DNA from: Lamellibrachia satsuma
Lineage: Eukaryota; Annelida; Polychaeta; Sabellida; Siboglinidae
Direction of reading: 5' to 3'
Length of the DNA: 64,000 nt
NCBI GenBank assembly: GCA_033239005.1
Contig: BSQZ01000001.1
Location: 34,084,688 to 34,148,687, forward strand
The notes below the pieces were generated by a model. That model was not told where the DNA came from and ran no database searches. It worked only from the letters and a program-made list of their open reading frames with translations. Below, in pieces: positions 12,898 through 48,379 of the stretch; position 1 is the first letter of the stretch, and each line of letters opens with the position of its first letter. Position numbers and translations under genes: made by a program.

Positions 12898-14064
12898 ATG
12901 AGTATTGACGGGGCCACTGGATTTGTGCCACCCGACACGGTTCAGGGTGACTTGCAGGACCAACTGGTCACACTGCGAGAGGAGCTGTTACAGCTGCGGC
13001 TTGCAACCAATGACCGTCCACGCGTTGCGTACGTACCGCGCGAGCGGAAGGTGAAACCTTTCAGTGGACGTGGTGAGGTGACAGTGCACGATTTTCTTGC
13101 AGATGTCGAGAGTCTATTTAGGGCACGAGCGATGTCTGATGAGGAGCAGTGTGACTTCATGACGTCACACCTCGAAGGTGATGCCAGACAGGAGATCCGG
13201 TTCCGGCCTGTGGAGGAGGTGCGTACCGCGACGTGTATCAGGCGGATTCTGCTGGAAGTGTTTGGCGAAAAGAGGTCGGTATCGCAGTTGCAGGAACTCT
13301 TCTATCTTCGTAAACAGGCTGACGGGGAGGGGATCCGTAGTTTTGCAGGTGCTCTGCAGCAACTGATGGAAGCGCTTTTGCGCAAGGACGGACATGCCGT
13401 CAACCAGCCTGACCGTGTGATCGCCGAACACTTCGCAGAGGGCCTGAAAGACCGCGTACTACGACGCGAGGTGAAGCAACAGCACCGGCTGCGACCACAG
13501 ATGAGCTTCGTGGAACTGAGGGAAGAGGCTATTCAGTGGTCCGAGGAGGAAGAGAGGTCGCCGCAATCCAGTCGACGACAGACTGCTGGTGCATTTGAGC
13601 TGGTCGCCAACGCAGAGGAAGCAGGTAACGTTACAGATCTGCAACGAGTGCTCTCAGAGTTAGAGAAACAGCAGCACGTCATCGAGGCGCTGACTGAGCG
13701 TGTGGAGAGGATGGAAGGTGTTGCGACAGGTAGGACGGGTGGACGACGGTCCAACACTCCACAGAGGCCCTGGTCGGACCAGCGACCCGCATCTGCGCCG
13801 CAGAACTTGCAGACACGACGGCCATTTCAGGAGCGACGCGCATTTCAGGGACCCTCGATGCAGTACACACCAGACGGGCAGCCAATTTGTTACCGTTGTG
13901 GTGGAGTTGGCCACCTGGGCAGGCAGTGTCGCAATGAGGCGAGCACTGGACCACGCCGGGCCCAGACGGAGGCTTGTCCACCGGGTGTGCAGACGACGGC
14001 CCCTACGGCACACAGACGAGAGCACCCAGACAATGTTAGAGAGAACACACATCCTTTAAACTGA
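12898..14064 (+). CDS. gag: Ty3/gypsy Gag polyprotein
   Basis: 388 codons from ATG at 12898. Residues about 50-190 match the retrotransposon Gag (capsid-like) region (VKPFSGRGEVTVHDFLADVE; LYLRKQ-type segment FYLRKQADGEGIRSFAG). A Glu-rich and coiled region follows at about 200-270, then a basic stretch. One CCHC zinc knuckle, CYRCGGVGHLGRQC, lies at about residues 331-344. It forms the particle and packages RNA in the cytoplasm. The stop (TGA, 14062-14064) directly follows a slippery heptamer for shifting into pol. It is intact in this copy, unlike pol. Confidence 0.93.
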   Translation: MSIDGATGFVPPDTVQGDLQDQLVTLREELLQLRLATNDRPRVAYVPRERKVKPFSGRGEVTVHDFLADVESLFRARAMSDEEQCDFMTSHLEGDARQEIRFRPVEEVRTATCIRRILLEVFGEKRSVSQLQELFYLRKQADGEGIRSFAGALQQLMEALLRKDGHAVNQPDRVIAEHFAEGLKDRVLRREVKQQHRLRPQMSFVELREEAIQWSEEEERSPQSSRRQTAGAFELVANAEEAGNVTDLQRVLSELEKQQHVIEALTERVERMEGVATGRTGGRRSNTPQRPWSDQRPASAPQNLQTRRPFQERRAFQGPSMQYTPDGQPICYRCGGVGHLGRQCRNEASTGPRRAQTEACPPGVQTTAPTAHRREHPDNVRENTHPLN

Positions 14065-14097
14065 CGCCGCTCGTTACCAAGAGTCGGGTAGACGAGC
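14055..14097 (+). promoter_or_regulatory. -1 ribosomal frameshift signal, gag-pol
   Basis: The heptamer T TTA AAC at 14,055-14,061 is in the correct phase with gag and sits directly before the gag stop. A 7-nt spacer follows, then a possible stem of 6 bp plus one G-U pair (GCTCGT at 14,069-14,074 with ACGAGC at 14,092-14,097). The pol frame is -1 relative to gag and is open across the site with no ATG of its own nearby. A loop word TACCAA could pair with TTGGTA at 14,143-14,148 to make a pseudoknot (speculative). Confidence 0.72.
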
Positions 14098-15770
14098 TAG
14101 TGCGTACAGGCTCACACGCTACCGCGCCAACTGACGCGACCGTTGGTACTTGCCCTACGGCAACTGTCTTGATGGGAGGTGTGGAGGTCAATTGCTTACT
14201 TGACACAGGTTCCCAAGTAAGTACTATCACTGAGTCTTTCTTTCGAAAGTACATTGCTCGAAACGACCGAGAGCTGGCGTCTTGCAGTTGGTTGAAGCTC
14301 ACCGCTGCAAACGGTTTAGATATACCGTATGTTGGGTACGTCGAGTTGGACGTGACGACCATGGGTCAGACCATACCTGGCAGAGGTATCCTGGTTGTCT
14401 GCGATTCCCCTGATACAGATCAGTGCGCGCATAAAAAGAGGTGTCCTGGCATTCTGGGAATGAATGTCATGGGAGAGCTTGACCTTGCTCTATGGAAACG
14501 ATCCCTGAACACAGGTAGTTACAGAGCAGAGTCGGTGATGGCGTCGGTCATAGACGCGAAGCAACGGGACCGGAGAGGATTTACTCGTGTGGCAGGGTGG
14601 AGCGCAGTGCGAATCCCAGCGCAATCTTGTGCCACGTTGATGGTTTCCGGTTTGCAGAGACAGGCTGATGCGACATGGGTCGTTGTAGAACCCATTGTGG
14701 GGGCATTTCCGGTGGAGGTGTCATTGTGTAGTACTTTAACTAGAGTACACCAGGGTGCTGCACCTGTGCAGGTAGTCAACACCAGCAGAGAAGACGTGTG
14801 GCTGAAGCCGAGGATACGAATAGGTATCTATCAGACCATCGCGCACGTCAGTGAAGAGGACAGAATATGTTTTGAGCGAGTCAGAGTGTCTGAGGAGTAC
14901 GTGAGCAGGACTGAGGACCGACCGCCAGGTGTAGTCGACACGCGTGAGGTACTAACCAGTACACTCGATGTCGGGCCACACGTCACCGCGGAGCAGGTTG
15001 CTCAACTGAGAGATCTCATCTCGCGGAACGAACGAGCATTCGCCCGAGATGATGACGACCTTGGCTATACAGACTTAGCCACGCACACGATAAGGACCAC
15101 GACTGAGGTACCCGTACGACAACCTTTCAGAAGGATTCCGCCTACACAGTATCAAGAGGTGAAAGAGCACATCAAGGATCTTCTGAACAGAGGTGTTATC
15201 AGAGAGAGCCATTCGGCATGGGCTTCGCCGATCGTCCTGGTCAGGAAGAAAGACGATTCGCTGCGCATGTGCGTGGATTATCGGCTGCTCAATGCGAAGA
15301 CCCACCGAGACGCATTTCCGCTGCCGCGCATTGACGAGAGTTTTGACGCCATGAGCGGCGCAAACTGGTTTACCACATTGGATCTGGCTTCAGGATACCA
15401 CCAGATCGCGATGTCGGAGGACGACCGAGAGAAGACGGCCTTCACCACACCTATGGGGCTGTACGAATTCAACCGTATGCCGTTCGGGCTCTGTAACAGT
15501 CCCGCGACCTTCCAGAGGTTGATGCAGAGGTGCTTTGGAGATCTGTGTTACCAGACGGTACTCTGTTACCTTGATGACGTTATCATCTTCTCCAAGACGT
15601 TCGACAGCCACCTAGCTCAGTTGGAGCAAGTGCTACAGCGACTGCAGAGGATTGGACTGAAGCTGAAGACAAGCAAGTGTCACTTCTTACAGCGGGAGGT
15701 GCTATACCTAGGACACCATGTGTCGGCCGACGGCATTGCCACAGATCCGGCAAAGATCCGAACACAGTGA
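14061..15770 (+). CDS. pol: Ty3/gypsy Pol, protease and reverse transcriptase (frame broken at the end)
   Basis: Open in the -1 frame from the gag end; no ATG start is needed if made by frameshifting. The aspartic protease motif LLDTGSQ lies near 14,200. Reverse transcriptase spans about 14,950-15,770, with PLPRIDESFDAM, TTLDLASGYHQIAM, the FNRMPFGLCNSPATFQ fingers/palm motif and the catalytic YLDD at about 15,567-15,578. The frame closes at 15,768-15,770 inside the thumb. A one-base loss near 15,755 moves the continuation to another frame. The protein copies element RNA into DNA inside Gag particles. Confidence 0.9.
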   Translation: MTPLVTKSRVDELVRTGSHATAPTDATVGTCPTATVLMGGVEVNCLLDTGSQVSTITESFFRKYIARNDRELASCSWLKLTAANGLDIPYVGYVELDVTTMGQTIPGRGILVVCDSPDTDQCAHKKRCPGILGMNVMGELDLALWKRSLNTGSYRAESVMASVIDAKQRDRRGFTRVAGWSAVRIPAQSCATLMVSGLQRQADATWVVVEPIVGAFPVEVSLCSTLTRVHQGAAPVQVVNTSREDVWLKPRIRIGIYQTIAHVSEEDRICFERVRVSEEYVSRTEDRPPGVVDTREVLTSTLDVGPHVTAEQVAQLRDLISRNERAFARDDDDLGYTDLATHTIRTTTEVPVRQPFRRIPPTQYQEVKEHIKDLLNRGVIRESHSAWASPIVLVRKKDDSLRMCVDYRLLNAKTHRDAFPLPRIDESFDAMSGANWFTTLDLASGYHQIAMSEDDREKTAFTTPMGLYEFNRMPFGLCNSPATFQRLMQRCFGDLCYQTVLCYLDDVIIFSKTFDSHLAQLEQVLQRLQRIGLKLKTSKCHFLQREVLYLGHHVSADGIATDPAKIRTQ

Positions 15771-16205
15771 AACAGCTTCGCTCCTTTGTAGGATTCGCGT
15801 CCTACTACCGTAAGTATGTGCAAGGGTTCAGTATGATTGCAGCGCCGCTACACGATCTAGTGACCAGTGTCAACAAGGAAATGAAGGAGAAGGGACGGTT
15901 GAGAGGAGCCTTCAAGGACAGTTGGAGTCCAGAGTGTGACGGAGCTTTCAAGGTTTTGAAGAACGCGCTCTGCTCAGCTCCAGTTCTCGGGTATGCCCAG
16001 TACCAACGACCATTCATAGTGGAGACGGACGCCAGCCACCTGGGTCTCGGCGCTGTCCTGTCTCAAGAACAGGAAGGACGTCGTGTCGTCATCGCGTACG
16101 CGAGTCGCAGGTTGCGACCACCCGAACGCCAGTATAGCTCGATGAAGCTAGAGATGCTAGCACTTAAGTGGGCGGTCACCACGAAGTTCCGTGCCGACCT
16201 TTACG
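15748..16205 (+). pseudogene. pol: Ty3/gypsy Pol, RT connection and RNase H start (shifted frame)
   Basis: Continues pol after the first break: NTVKQLRSFVGFASYYRKYV (connection), then FIVETDASHLGLGAVLSQ and EMLALKWAV, the N-terminal part of Ty3-type RNase H. The frame closes at 16,219. The usual YTDNNPL motif that should follow is found in the next frame, so a second indel lies near 16,195-16,210, perhaps with loss of a few codons. Confidence 0.85.
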
Positions 16206-18281
16206 GTCATCTACACTGACAATAACCCGTTGAAGTACCTGAAGACCGCCAAGTTGGGAGCCATCGAGCAACGATGGGCAGCTGAGCTGGCCCCATTCAA
16301 CTTCACGATCGAATATCGAGCTGGACGTTCAAACGGAAACGCAAATGCCTTGAGTCGACAGCAACTCGACTACGAGCCCGGGGCAACCGACTTCGACGAG
16401 GAAGACGACGTGCAGCAGATATGCGCAACATATGCATCGTGCACGCTACTCCCGCGAGAACTACGCCAACAGATAGAGAAGAATGACAGAGTACGACAAG
16501 AATTCCAGGTTGAAGTAAAGGAGATAGAGGTACAGTCAACCCAGTCACCTGCCTTCCCAGCGTTGTCACCTGAAGAACTTGCAGAGTTGCAGAGGAAAGA
16601 CCCAGACATCAGCAGGTTCCTGATGTACTGGAGGGTCGGCGAGAAGCCGAAGAAGTGTGCACAGAAGGGTGTGACACAACTGCTGAGACAGTGGCACAAG
16701 ATGAGGGAAGAGAATGGGGTTTTGTACCGCAAGGTGAGAGATCCACAGGGTGGAGAGGTTAAGCAGCTAGTTCTACCGAGTGTGCTGAAGCACCGACTTC
16801 TAGAAGCGGTGCACGACAAGATGGGTCACCAGGGTGGTGATAGGACGAGCAGCCTGGCGTGGCACCGTTGTTACTGGCCAGGTATGCACAGAGAGATTGA
16901 TGACTACGTGAAGAACTGTGCGAGGTGCACACTAGCGAAGATGCCGCGACAGAAGACACGCGCGCCGATGGGACACCTTCTAGCATCGCGTCCCTTAGAG
17001 GTCTTGGCGGTGGATTACACACAGTTGGAGAAGGCAGCAGATGGACGTGAGAGTGTTCTGGTACTGACAGACGTGTTCACCAAATTCGCTTGGGCTGTAC
17101 CAGCACGTGACCAGAAGGCGAACACGACGGCGCGACTATTGGTGAGAGAGTGGTTTCAGCGTTACGGAGTTCCACAGAGGATCCATTCTGACAGAGGCCG
17201 GAATTTCGAGAGTGCGACTATTGGAGAGCTGTGCAAGCTGTACGGCATCGAGAAGTCAAGGACTACGGCATACCATCCAGAGGGGAACGGGCAGTGTGAA
17301 AGGTTTAACCGGACTTTACACGACTTGTTAAGGACCCTTCCGCCGGCACAGAAGCGAAGATGGACAGAGCATCTGCCCGAGCTTTACAACGCCTACAATG
17401 CGACGCCACATGCGTCGACGGGATACTCGCCACACTACTTGTTGTTTGGGCGCGATCCCTGGCTGCCGATAGACGCATTCCTAGGGCAGGAGTTGAGGGA
17501 GGACGATGGTGACAGCTCGATCGACGGATGGCTTGCCACACATCAGAAGAGACTGCAAGACGCGTATTCTCACGCAAACGAACGACTCGGCGCTGCAGCA
17601 GAAAGTCGTAACCTGCTTCACGAGAGATTGAAGATGAGTGAGCCGCTGACACTTGGTTGCAAGGTTTACCAACGCAACAGACTACCAGGACGCAACAAAA
17701 TGCAGGATGCATGGAGCCCGGAGGTGTACAAGGTAGTACGGATACCCGCGGAGCCTGGTGGACCTTACCACATCGAGAGGGCAGACGGGTTCGGCCGACC
17801 TCAGACAGTCTGCAGGAAGAACATCCAGCCAGCGGGTCCAGGAGCGATTGTTCCGACTCCAGTGGCAGTCACTCCAGAGGTCAAAGACGACGAACGCTCT
17901 GATGAGAGCTCTGAAGAAGAGGAGGAGGAGGAGGATTACCTTGTCGCAATCGTTCCAGTGGTTCGTCCGACGATAGCTCCAGCTTCAGTGGTCCAGCCGA
18001 TTGCTGAGGAGGTTTTGACGGGAGAGGAGATTCACGATGAGCCTACCGTGATACCGGTATCGATACCAGTACCCGCACCTAGGAGATCGGGCAGGATGCG
18101 GAAGAAGGTGGTACGCTTCGAAGAAGTCGACACGCAAGTACCTACACCGGCCCCGCGGCGATGCAACGTCATTCCTGAACCGTGTGTGGGGGACCAATTG
18201 ACCCCCATCATGACTAGTTTGTTTGTAGCGATGGCTCGCAGTGGTGTGGTCTTTTCGGGAAGCATTAACCGGGACGGTTAA
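16206..18281 (+). CDS. pol: Ty3/gypsy Pol, RNase H end and integrase
   Basis: Begins in RNase H (YTDNNPLKYL, then RAGRSNGNANALSR). The integrase has an HHCC zinc finger (HDKMGH near 16,812, CARC near 16,918), then a DDE core: VDYTQ near 17,012, HSDRGRNFES near 17,185 and the catalytic Glu in GNGQCERFNRTL near 17,285. A GPY/F-like segment (AWSPEVYKVVRI, GGPYHIER) follows, and the tail has an acidic run (seven Glu) plus basic SGRMRKKVVRF. No chromodomain. The protein inserts the cDNA into the genome. It is reached only by crossing two frame breaks, so it is probably not expressed from this copy. Confidence 0.9.
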   Translation, partial: VIYTDNNPLKYLKTAKLGAIEQRWAAELAPFNFTIEYRAGRSNGNANALSRQQLDYEPGATDFDEEDDVQQICATYASCTLLPRELRQQIEKNDRVRQEFQVEVKEIEVQSTQSPAFPALSPEELAELQRKDPDISRFLMYWRVGEKPKKCAQKGVTQLLRQWHKMREENGVLYRKVRDPQGGEVKQLVLPSVLKHRLLEAVHDKMGHQGGDRTSSLAWHRCYWPGMHREIDDYVKNCARCTLAKMPRQKTRAPMGHLLASRPLEVLAVDYTQLEKAADGRESVLVLTDVFTKFAWAVPARDQKANTTARLLVREWFQRYGVPQRIHSDRGRNFESATIGELCKLYGIEKSRTTAYHPEGNGQCERFNRTLHDLLRTLPPAQKRRWTEHLPELYNAYNATPHASTGYSPHYLLFGRDPWLPIDAFLGQELREDDGDSSIDGWLATHQKRLQDAYSHANERLGAAAESRNLLHERLKMSEPLTLGCKVYQRNRLPGRNKMQDAWSPEVYKVVRIPAEPGGPYHIERADGFGRPQTVCRKNIQPAGPGAIVPTPVAVTPEVKDDERSDESSEEEEEEEDYLVAIVPVVRPTIAPASVVQPIAEEVLTGEEIHDEPTVIPVSIPVPAPRRSGRMRKKVVRFEEVDTQVPTPAPRRCNVIPEPCVGDQLTPIMTSLFVAMARSGVVFSGSINRDG

Positions 18282-18753
<472 letters not shown>

Positions 18754-18769
18754 AGTAGCAGCACAGTAC

Positions 18770-19025
18770 TGAGCCATTAGTGTTCCAGTATTGTGCTAGT
18801 ACATAGCATGCTAGTAATGGACTAATGATACAGTACGGCGCCAATGCACTGTGCCAGTACTGGGCCAATGCTGGACCATTACTGCGCCAACACTGGCCCA
18901 GTACAGCATGCCAGTATTGGCCCAGTTATCAGCCTCTGTGCAGAGCATGCATTGGTTATCGGGCCAGTACCACATCAACCGGCGGTAGGCACTGGCCCTG
19001 TATTGGCCCAGTACTGTTATGTTAG
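18770..19025. repeat. Degenerate palindromic short repeats (TGGCCCAGTA-type)
   Basis: Ten or so variants of TACTGGGCCAATGCTGG and its inverse in 250 bp. They are irregularly spaced and found in both orientations. Confidence 0.6.
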
Positions 19026-19029
19026 TTGG

Positions 19030-20070
19030 GATACAGTCACAGTTCTTCGAATCACGTGTAGGATTGCGACAAGTAGAGCATTTATCACCACTACTCTGCT
19101 TTATTTCTCAATGATATTGTGGAAGGATCCGCATACATAATTGTACTTCTAATTGCATACGTGCTATAGTGTACTAATAACCCTAATTGTACAGCTGTAT
19201 ATATAGGCCACCCGATAGGAGATGTGACTATGTGTTAACAGCCAGATGGCGAAACTATTTGGTGACCCTGACTTGTAAGGCGCTGCCACTGCGGACTTGA
19301 TGTATAACGATGACTAGAGTCTTGTCTGTGGAGAGGCTATAATTATACCAACGGGGAGACTTATGCACTCGGCTCCCTTTTCACCCCAAGGAGTTATCTT
19401 TCGGCTGGCGGCAAAGCAAAGCAACAGCTACATACTACAACTACAGAACAGCACTAGACGCATCACATACCACACCACTGGTAAAAGAATGTTATTATTA
19501 GTATTCGCTGTCGCTTCCTGATGGTCCTAAATGAAGTACAGATACTGCCTTGACGTGACACGACAGCTTGTACAAGCTGGTAAGACATTCCTCCCTAAGG
19601 TCCAGACAGTTCATTTGCTCCCCATCTTCTTAGCACATCAGTAATCAAAGTCACTATTAAGTAATTATAACCGAACATGTAAATACGTTTACATAGAAAG
19701 ATGGGGAGTTCTCCAATAAACATTATGGCACAATTATAAATTGAAAGGATTTGTTTTCTAAGGAATAGCATCTTTACCAACTTACTGTGTTGTTTTGTCT
19801 TGTTGTCTGTGGGATCGTGCCTGGCCCACTGGGACAGTGTCCCTCCCCTCACCACATGTCACTTAAATATCAGTAATTTGACCAGCAGTCTACAAGGAAA
19901 ATGTAATTTACCATAAGAGAAATAGTTTTAACAATAATAACTAATTAACTAGCATTGGATTACCCAGGGTGCTGCCATATGGTGCCAAGTAATGACACCA
20001 TCAACAAGATTAGGTAACATATCAACACAAGCTACAAATAAACTCTATATTATGTGTTGGCGAACAAACT
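19030..20070. other. No gene seen; possible LTR-element 5' remnant
   Basis: A TATATATAGG box near 19,197 and a TTTGGTGACCCTGAC word near 19,258 (like the start of a primer-binding region in some LTR elements) hint at an LTR end. No coding region of such an element follows. Confidence 0.25.
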
Positions 20071-20075
20071 GCTCC

Positions 20076-20206
<131 letters not shown>

Positions 20207-20339
20207 TTGTGAGATTGTGATCTTATACATGCTATAGCACGTGGTCAGAGTGAATAAACATCTATATGTATGTCTGTCTGTTTGTCTATGCCCCGTAACT
20301 TTGTTTTTGTATCTTGTTCTTGTTCTTCTTCGGGTTCTT

Positions 20340-20605
20340 CGGGTTCCATTCATTACTACGTGCATGTGTTTTTACCCGAAGACATGTTTGTGTGGGGACT
20401 GCATCGCCTCTGTTGGGAGGTTATTCCATTTCACGACAGTTCTAGGGAAGAATGACACCCTGTTAGATTCGGTTCTGGCGCAGGGTTGTATAAATCTAAC
20501 GCGGTGTGTATTTTTGGAACAGCATGTCATACATACAATGTTGGTGACCACAAATACAATTTGCCTGGAGGTGAGAAAACGTTGTTGCAGTGTGAAATAA
20601 AGCAC
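20340..20605 (-). pseudogene. Non-LTR retrotransposon RT 3' end fragment
   Basis: The minus-strand frame reads NTHRVRFIQPCARTESNRVS, then FFPRTVVKWNNLPTEAM. The FFPRT..WNNLP block is typical of the C-terminus of CR1/RTE-type ORF2 proteins. The frame ends at 20,372. 5'-truncated and inactive. Confidence 0.7.
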
Positions 20606-20699
20606 ATAGTCCTTCTAACAATCATTGTTCTGTCACGGATTGACGGGGTTTTCCGCTCACTAGATTGGCTCGGGTCTAGTTGGGATGTCCCATTTCTAT

Positions 20700-21240
20700 A
20701 ATTTAACGCTCATGAATGGTGGATGAAGACAACAAAGACAAGTGACAGAAAATAAACATTTAATACACGATAGTTACTAAGTCATTTACAAGGAAACACA
20801 TTGGCGCTTAGGCTTATCTAACTTTACTAGTGCCCACAGTTACACAGTTGATTCTAAGGCACATCATGCCTAAACAACATCCTAATTACAAGTATGGTTC
20901 AAACATCTGAAGTATCTTAAACTCTTGTTATTATTAGTGTCTAAATGCATCTATTGTTAATAAAAAATTGTATATAAAAAGACTTTATAATAATAATACT
21001 TTTTTATTCACGATAAACCTGATAAAATGTATATTTATGTTACTAAGGGTCCTGAGTTTAAAACATAAATATATGAGAACCAATGAGAGTATATTCTAAA
21101 ATGCAGTAAAGTTAGATTATGAAAAAATATTTAAATAAGTTAAGTAAAATGTATGGTTTGGCGATTTAAGAAATATACGTGTAACATACATCATATTAAC
21201 GAGTTAAGTAAAATAGTTCAGTTAAATTGTTTGTGGCCTC
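20700..21240. other. AT-rich sequence, no gene seen
   Basis: Probably 3' UTR of the neighbouring non-LTR fragment for the part nearest 21,240; otherwise featureless. Confidence 0.35.
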
Positions 21241-21245
21241 GCGCG

Positions 21246-21640
21246 TCACCGTTCTCCGTCAAATATACTGTTCAGATAACATGCTTTAAAAGAATCTATG
21301 GAGTTACAATTTCGCAGGGCTGCGCTGAGAGCGTTCCAGGTCTTTGCACCTGTAACAGCTATTGAGTTCGTGAAGATTTGTGTTTTGTTTTTCGGAATGC
21401 AGACATATCATTTGGCAATAGATCGCGCGCTTCTACGTTGGAGACAGGTTGAAATAGTTCATATGTAATTTGCTACCTGTGCCTTTACATACTTGATAAG
21501 TTGTGCCTGTCTGTGTTTAACGTTACCTATGTAACACATTAATCGCTGTGCATGTACGCTTGTTACTTTGTCATATCTAACGACCTTGTTACAATATATT
21601 CGTCATGTAGTCTGAGATCACGACACACATCTAACCATGT
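21246..21640 (-). pseudogene. Second non-LTR retrotransposon RT 3' end
   Basis: The last 40 codons are intact: NSIAVTGAKTWNALSAAL, then NSIDSFKACYLNSIF, ending at a TGA at 21,246-21,248. Upstream, YFNLSPT and LLPNDMSAFRKTKHKSSRT appear in shifted frames. AKTWNAL....SFK is the usual end of a non-LTR RT protein. Confidence 0.72.
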
Positions 21641-21765
21641 GGGGTTGACAGTATTAGGGAAGTACGATACATTAGAAAGACCACAACATCAGCTAAAATA
21701 ATGTACGTAATGACGTCATCGTATATCTGTTGTATTCAAGTTGTCTCTAGCGTAGTCTGTAGGTT

Positions 21766-22198
21766 GGACAACACACGGCACGGACGCTGTATTGGTGGTG
21801 TCTGTTGCCTGGACGACGGCCACACACGGCATGGACGCTGTATTGGTGGTGTCTGTTGCTTGGACGACGGCCACACACGGCATGGACGCTGTATTGGTGG
21901 TGTTTGTTGCCTGGACGACGGCCACACACGGCATGGACGCTGTATTGGTGGTGTCTGTTGCCTGGACGACGGCCACACACGGCATGGACGCTGTATTCGT
22001 GGTGTCTGTTGCCTGGACGACGGCCACACACGGCATGGACGCTGTATTCGTGGTGTCTGTTGCCTGGGCGACGGCTACACACGGCACGGACGCTGTATTG
22101 GTGTTGTCTGTAGCTTGCCCGACGGCCACACACGGCACGGACGCTGTATTGGTGGTGTCTGTTGCCTGGACGACAGCCACACACGGCACGGACGCGTA
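21766..22198. repeat. 51-bp minisatellite, about 8.5 copies
   Basis: The unit contains CACACGGCATGGACGCTGTA and TGTCTGTTGCCTGGACGACG. At 51 bp (17 codons) it keeps several frames open on both strands. The plus frame repeats HGRCIGGVCCLDDGHTR, but no domain, start context or exon structure supports coding. Confidence 0.93.
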
Positions 22199-22284
22199 GC
22201 GGGAGGTCAACGTGCGCAGGGACATGTTGTCCGTCAGAAATGACGAGTGACGGCGAACTGGCGGAGAACGGGCGACATTTACTC

Positions 22285-22342
22285 ACGAGACGTTTGCGTG
22301 CGCGTGCGTGCGTGCGTGTGTGCGTGCGTGCGTGCGTGCTTG
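22285..22342. repeat. (GCGT)n-type microsatellite
   Basis: Imperfect GTGCGTGCG tract. Confidence 0.85.
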
Positions 22343-22550
22343 TGTGTTTAAACAAGTTCCATTATCAAGACGATACATTACATTACATGACATTTCACCC
22401 GACATAGGCCTACGTGTAGCACATGATTCCTGGTATTGCATGGTCCTTAAAACTGCATCCTCAACTGATTTAACCTATCAAGAATCCGGTTCATTGATGT
22501 CCTAATGTGTTGTGTGTGAATAGTTTAAGTAATATCCGCAGTCAGTTTAA

Positions 22551-44649
<22,099 letters not shown>

Positions 44650-44689
44650 TGCACGATGTGGCGTTCTGTTCCGCTGGTCAGCTGTAAGT

Positions 44690-46625
<1,936 letters not shown>

Positions 46626-46629
46626 GTCA

Positions 46630-47490
46630 CCGTCGACTTGTACGAGTCTACCATACACAAGTACATACTAGACACACGCGACATGTAAATACATATGCTA
46701 GATACACTGAGCTGCTTAAACAGCATTCCCAGCAGTTTGCTCTGTCATTTAAACGGCATTACTACCCTAGAAACTGCGTGACCATAGAACCAAATATAGG
46801 CCTATGCTGTTTTTGAAAATATTTGCTGCGTTAACAGCAAGTTAAATTGAAAACACGTCTGCAGCCATAATCAGTCCTAAATAGCTCACTTTCAATCTGC
46901 AACAACGTAATTGGACCATCTGGTTCAAATATAGCAAAACAATCGATCAGAAAAACAATAGCTTTATGGTTATTTTAAGCTTCGCATATGTCTGTTTTAT
47001 GCCAGTCACATTATTGCTCAGCAAGTGCATATATGCCATAGGCATTAATCACATAGCGAGATACGCAATGTTTTTTTTTTACAGTTTCTGGATTTTTTTA
47101 TACTCGCAGAAAAATATTGTAGTAGGACTACGTGGCATTTTTAGATTATAAATCTCATTGTGATTTGTGATTTAACTTTTCGACGGGGATTCACGCCAAT
47201 GCGTGTTCACAGAAACTAGGCATATAGTAGAGTACTTCATTTCATATTAAACGACTCGTCAGACAACTACGACGATCAGTTAGTTTGGCGCGACAAATAT
47301 TTAAACATAACCAACATCTAAAGTGCGATATGTAACAAAGCCGACAATCTCTGTACGTATGGTGTCTTTTTATTATATGTAATGCCCCCGCATACACACA
47401 TATGCACACATATCCTGTATCGTGTCCTGGAGTTTTGCTCTTAACGTGTTTTAACACTTTACATGTATCAAATTTAAATTAAGGAATTCT
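46630..47490. other. No gene seen
   Basis: Unique AT-rich sequence. Confidence 0.4.
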
Positions 47491-47492
47491 AC

Positions 47493-47870
47493 CTGAATAT
47501 GTGACAATGGTTGAACTGTCGTTGCTGCCAGAGTCAGCCGGGCACTACTAGAAATTGCTTCGCCGTTCTTCTTGGAATTATTACGTACAACATGAATGAA
47601 TTGGAACAAATTGGAAGTGCTACTGGCACCGGTCAATGACGTTTGCCCCGGGTCTCCTTTCAAGCGTGTTTGCACTCGCCACGGCTGCTGGACCGACAGG
47701 TTAATGTCGGGATCAATCTCAGTACTCGTTAACCGGCGCCTCCCCGCGGGGTTGGTCTGACTACAGAACATCCATCCCGTCGACACTGACACTTCTCTAT
47801 GCGCACTGACTAAGCACAATCCATATATGTGCGTACTACTAAACATTCGTCCGAAACAAAACAACTGCGC
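47493..47870 (-). other. Possible untranslated first exon of the receptor gene
   Basis: A GC-richer island upstream of exon 1 ending at a donor-like CATATTCAG|GTAGAA (exon end 47,493). It contains a 137-codon frame with no domain. The link to the acceptor at about 44,684 is only inferred. Confidence 0.25.
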
Positions 47871-48379
47871 TACACATTGATGTTGATAACAACGTAGTTG
47901 AAGCCAACAGACAGCACTAATATGAAAGATCTGCTATGGTTATGGTTATGAAGTCAGTGAAGATGTTATGAAGTCACTGACTGGCATACATGTATACATG
48001 TATAATCTTGGCCTTTTGAAACCTGTCCAATCGGACTTTTATGCACGGGCAACAGAAACAAGGATATTTATAATAAATGTCACTCTCACACGACCATTAG
48101 GTTACAACCTAAGCCCGGAGCCCACGTTATATCAGCACAGTTAACACAGACACTAAATGCGTTTTGTACGATATAGTTATTCATTCCACTAGCGCATGTC
48201 GGCACTAGGTATATTGGATTAGGAAGAGAATTAAAGATGGGGCACGAATCACATACATAAAACATGGCAGTTCGTTAGTGGCGAGTACTGGAATCGTCGT
48301 TGCACATTTATAATGGCTTCGTTATTAATGGACGGTGGACCAGTCGTTGCGTCTGCGGTGCTGGATTTTACCTTATCAG

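Noticed and set aside
47451..47864. 137-codon frame as an independent gene
   Set aside because: No domain and no ATG at its start. It is kept only as a possible untranslated exon region.
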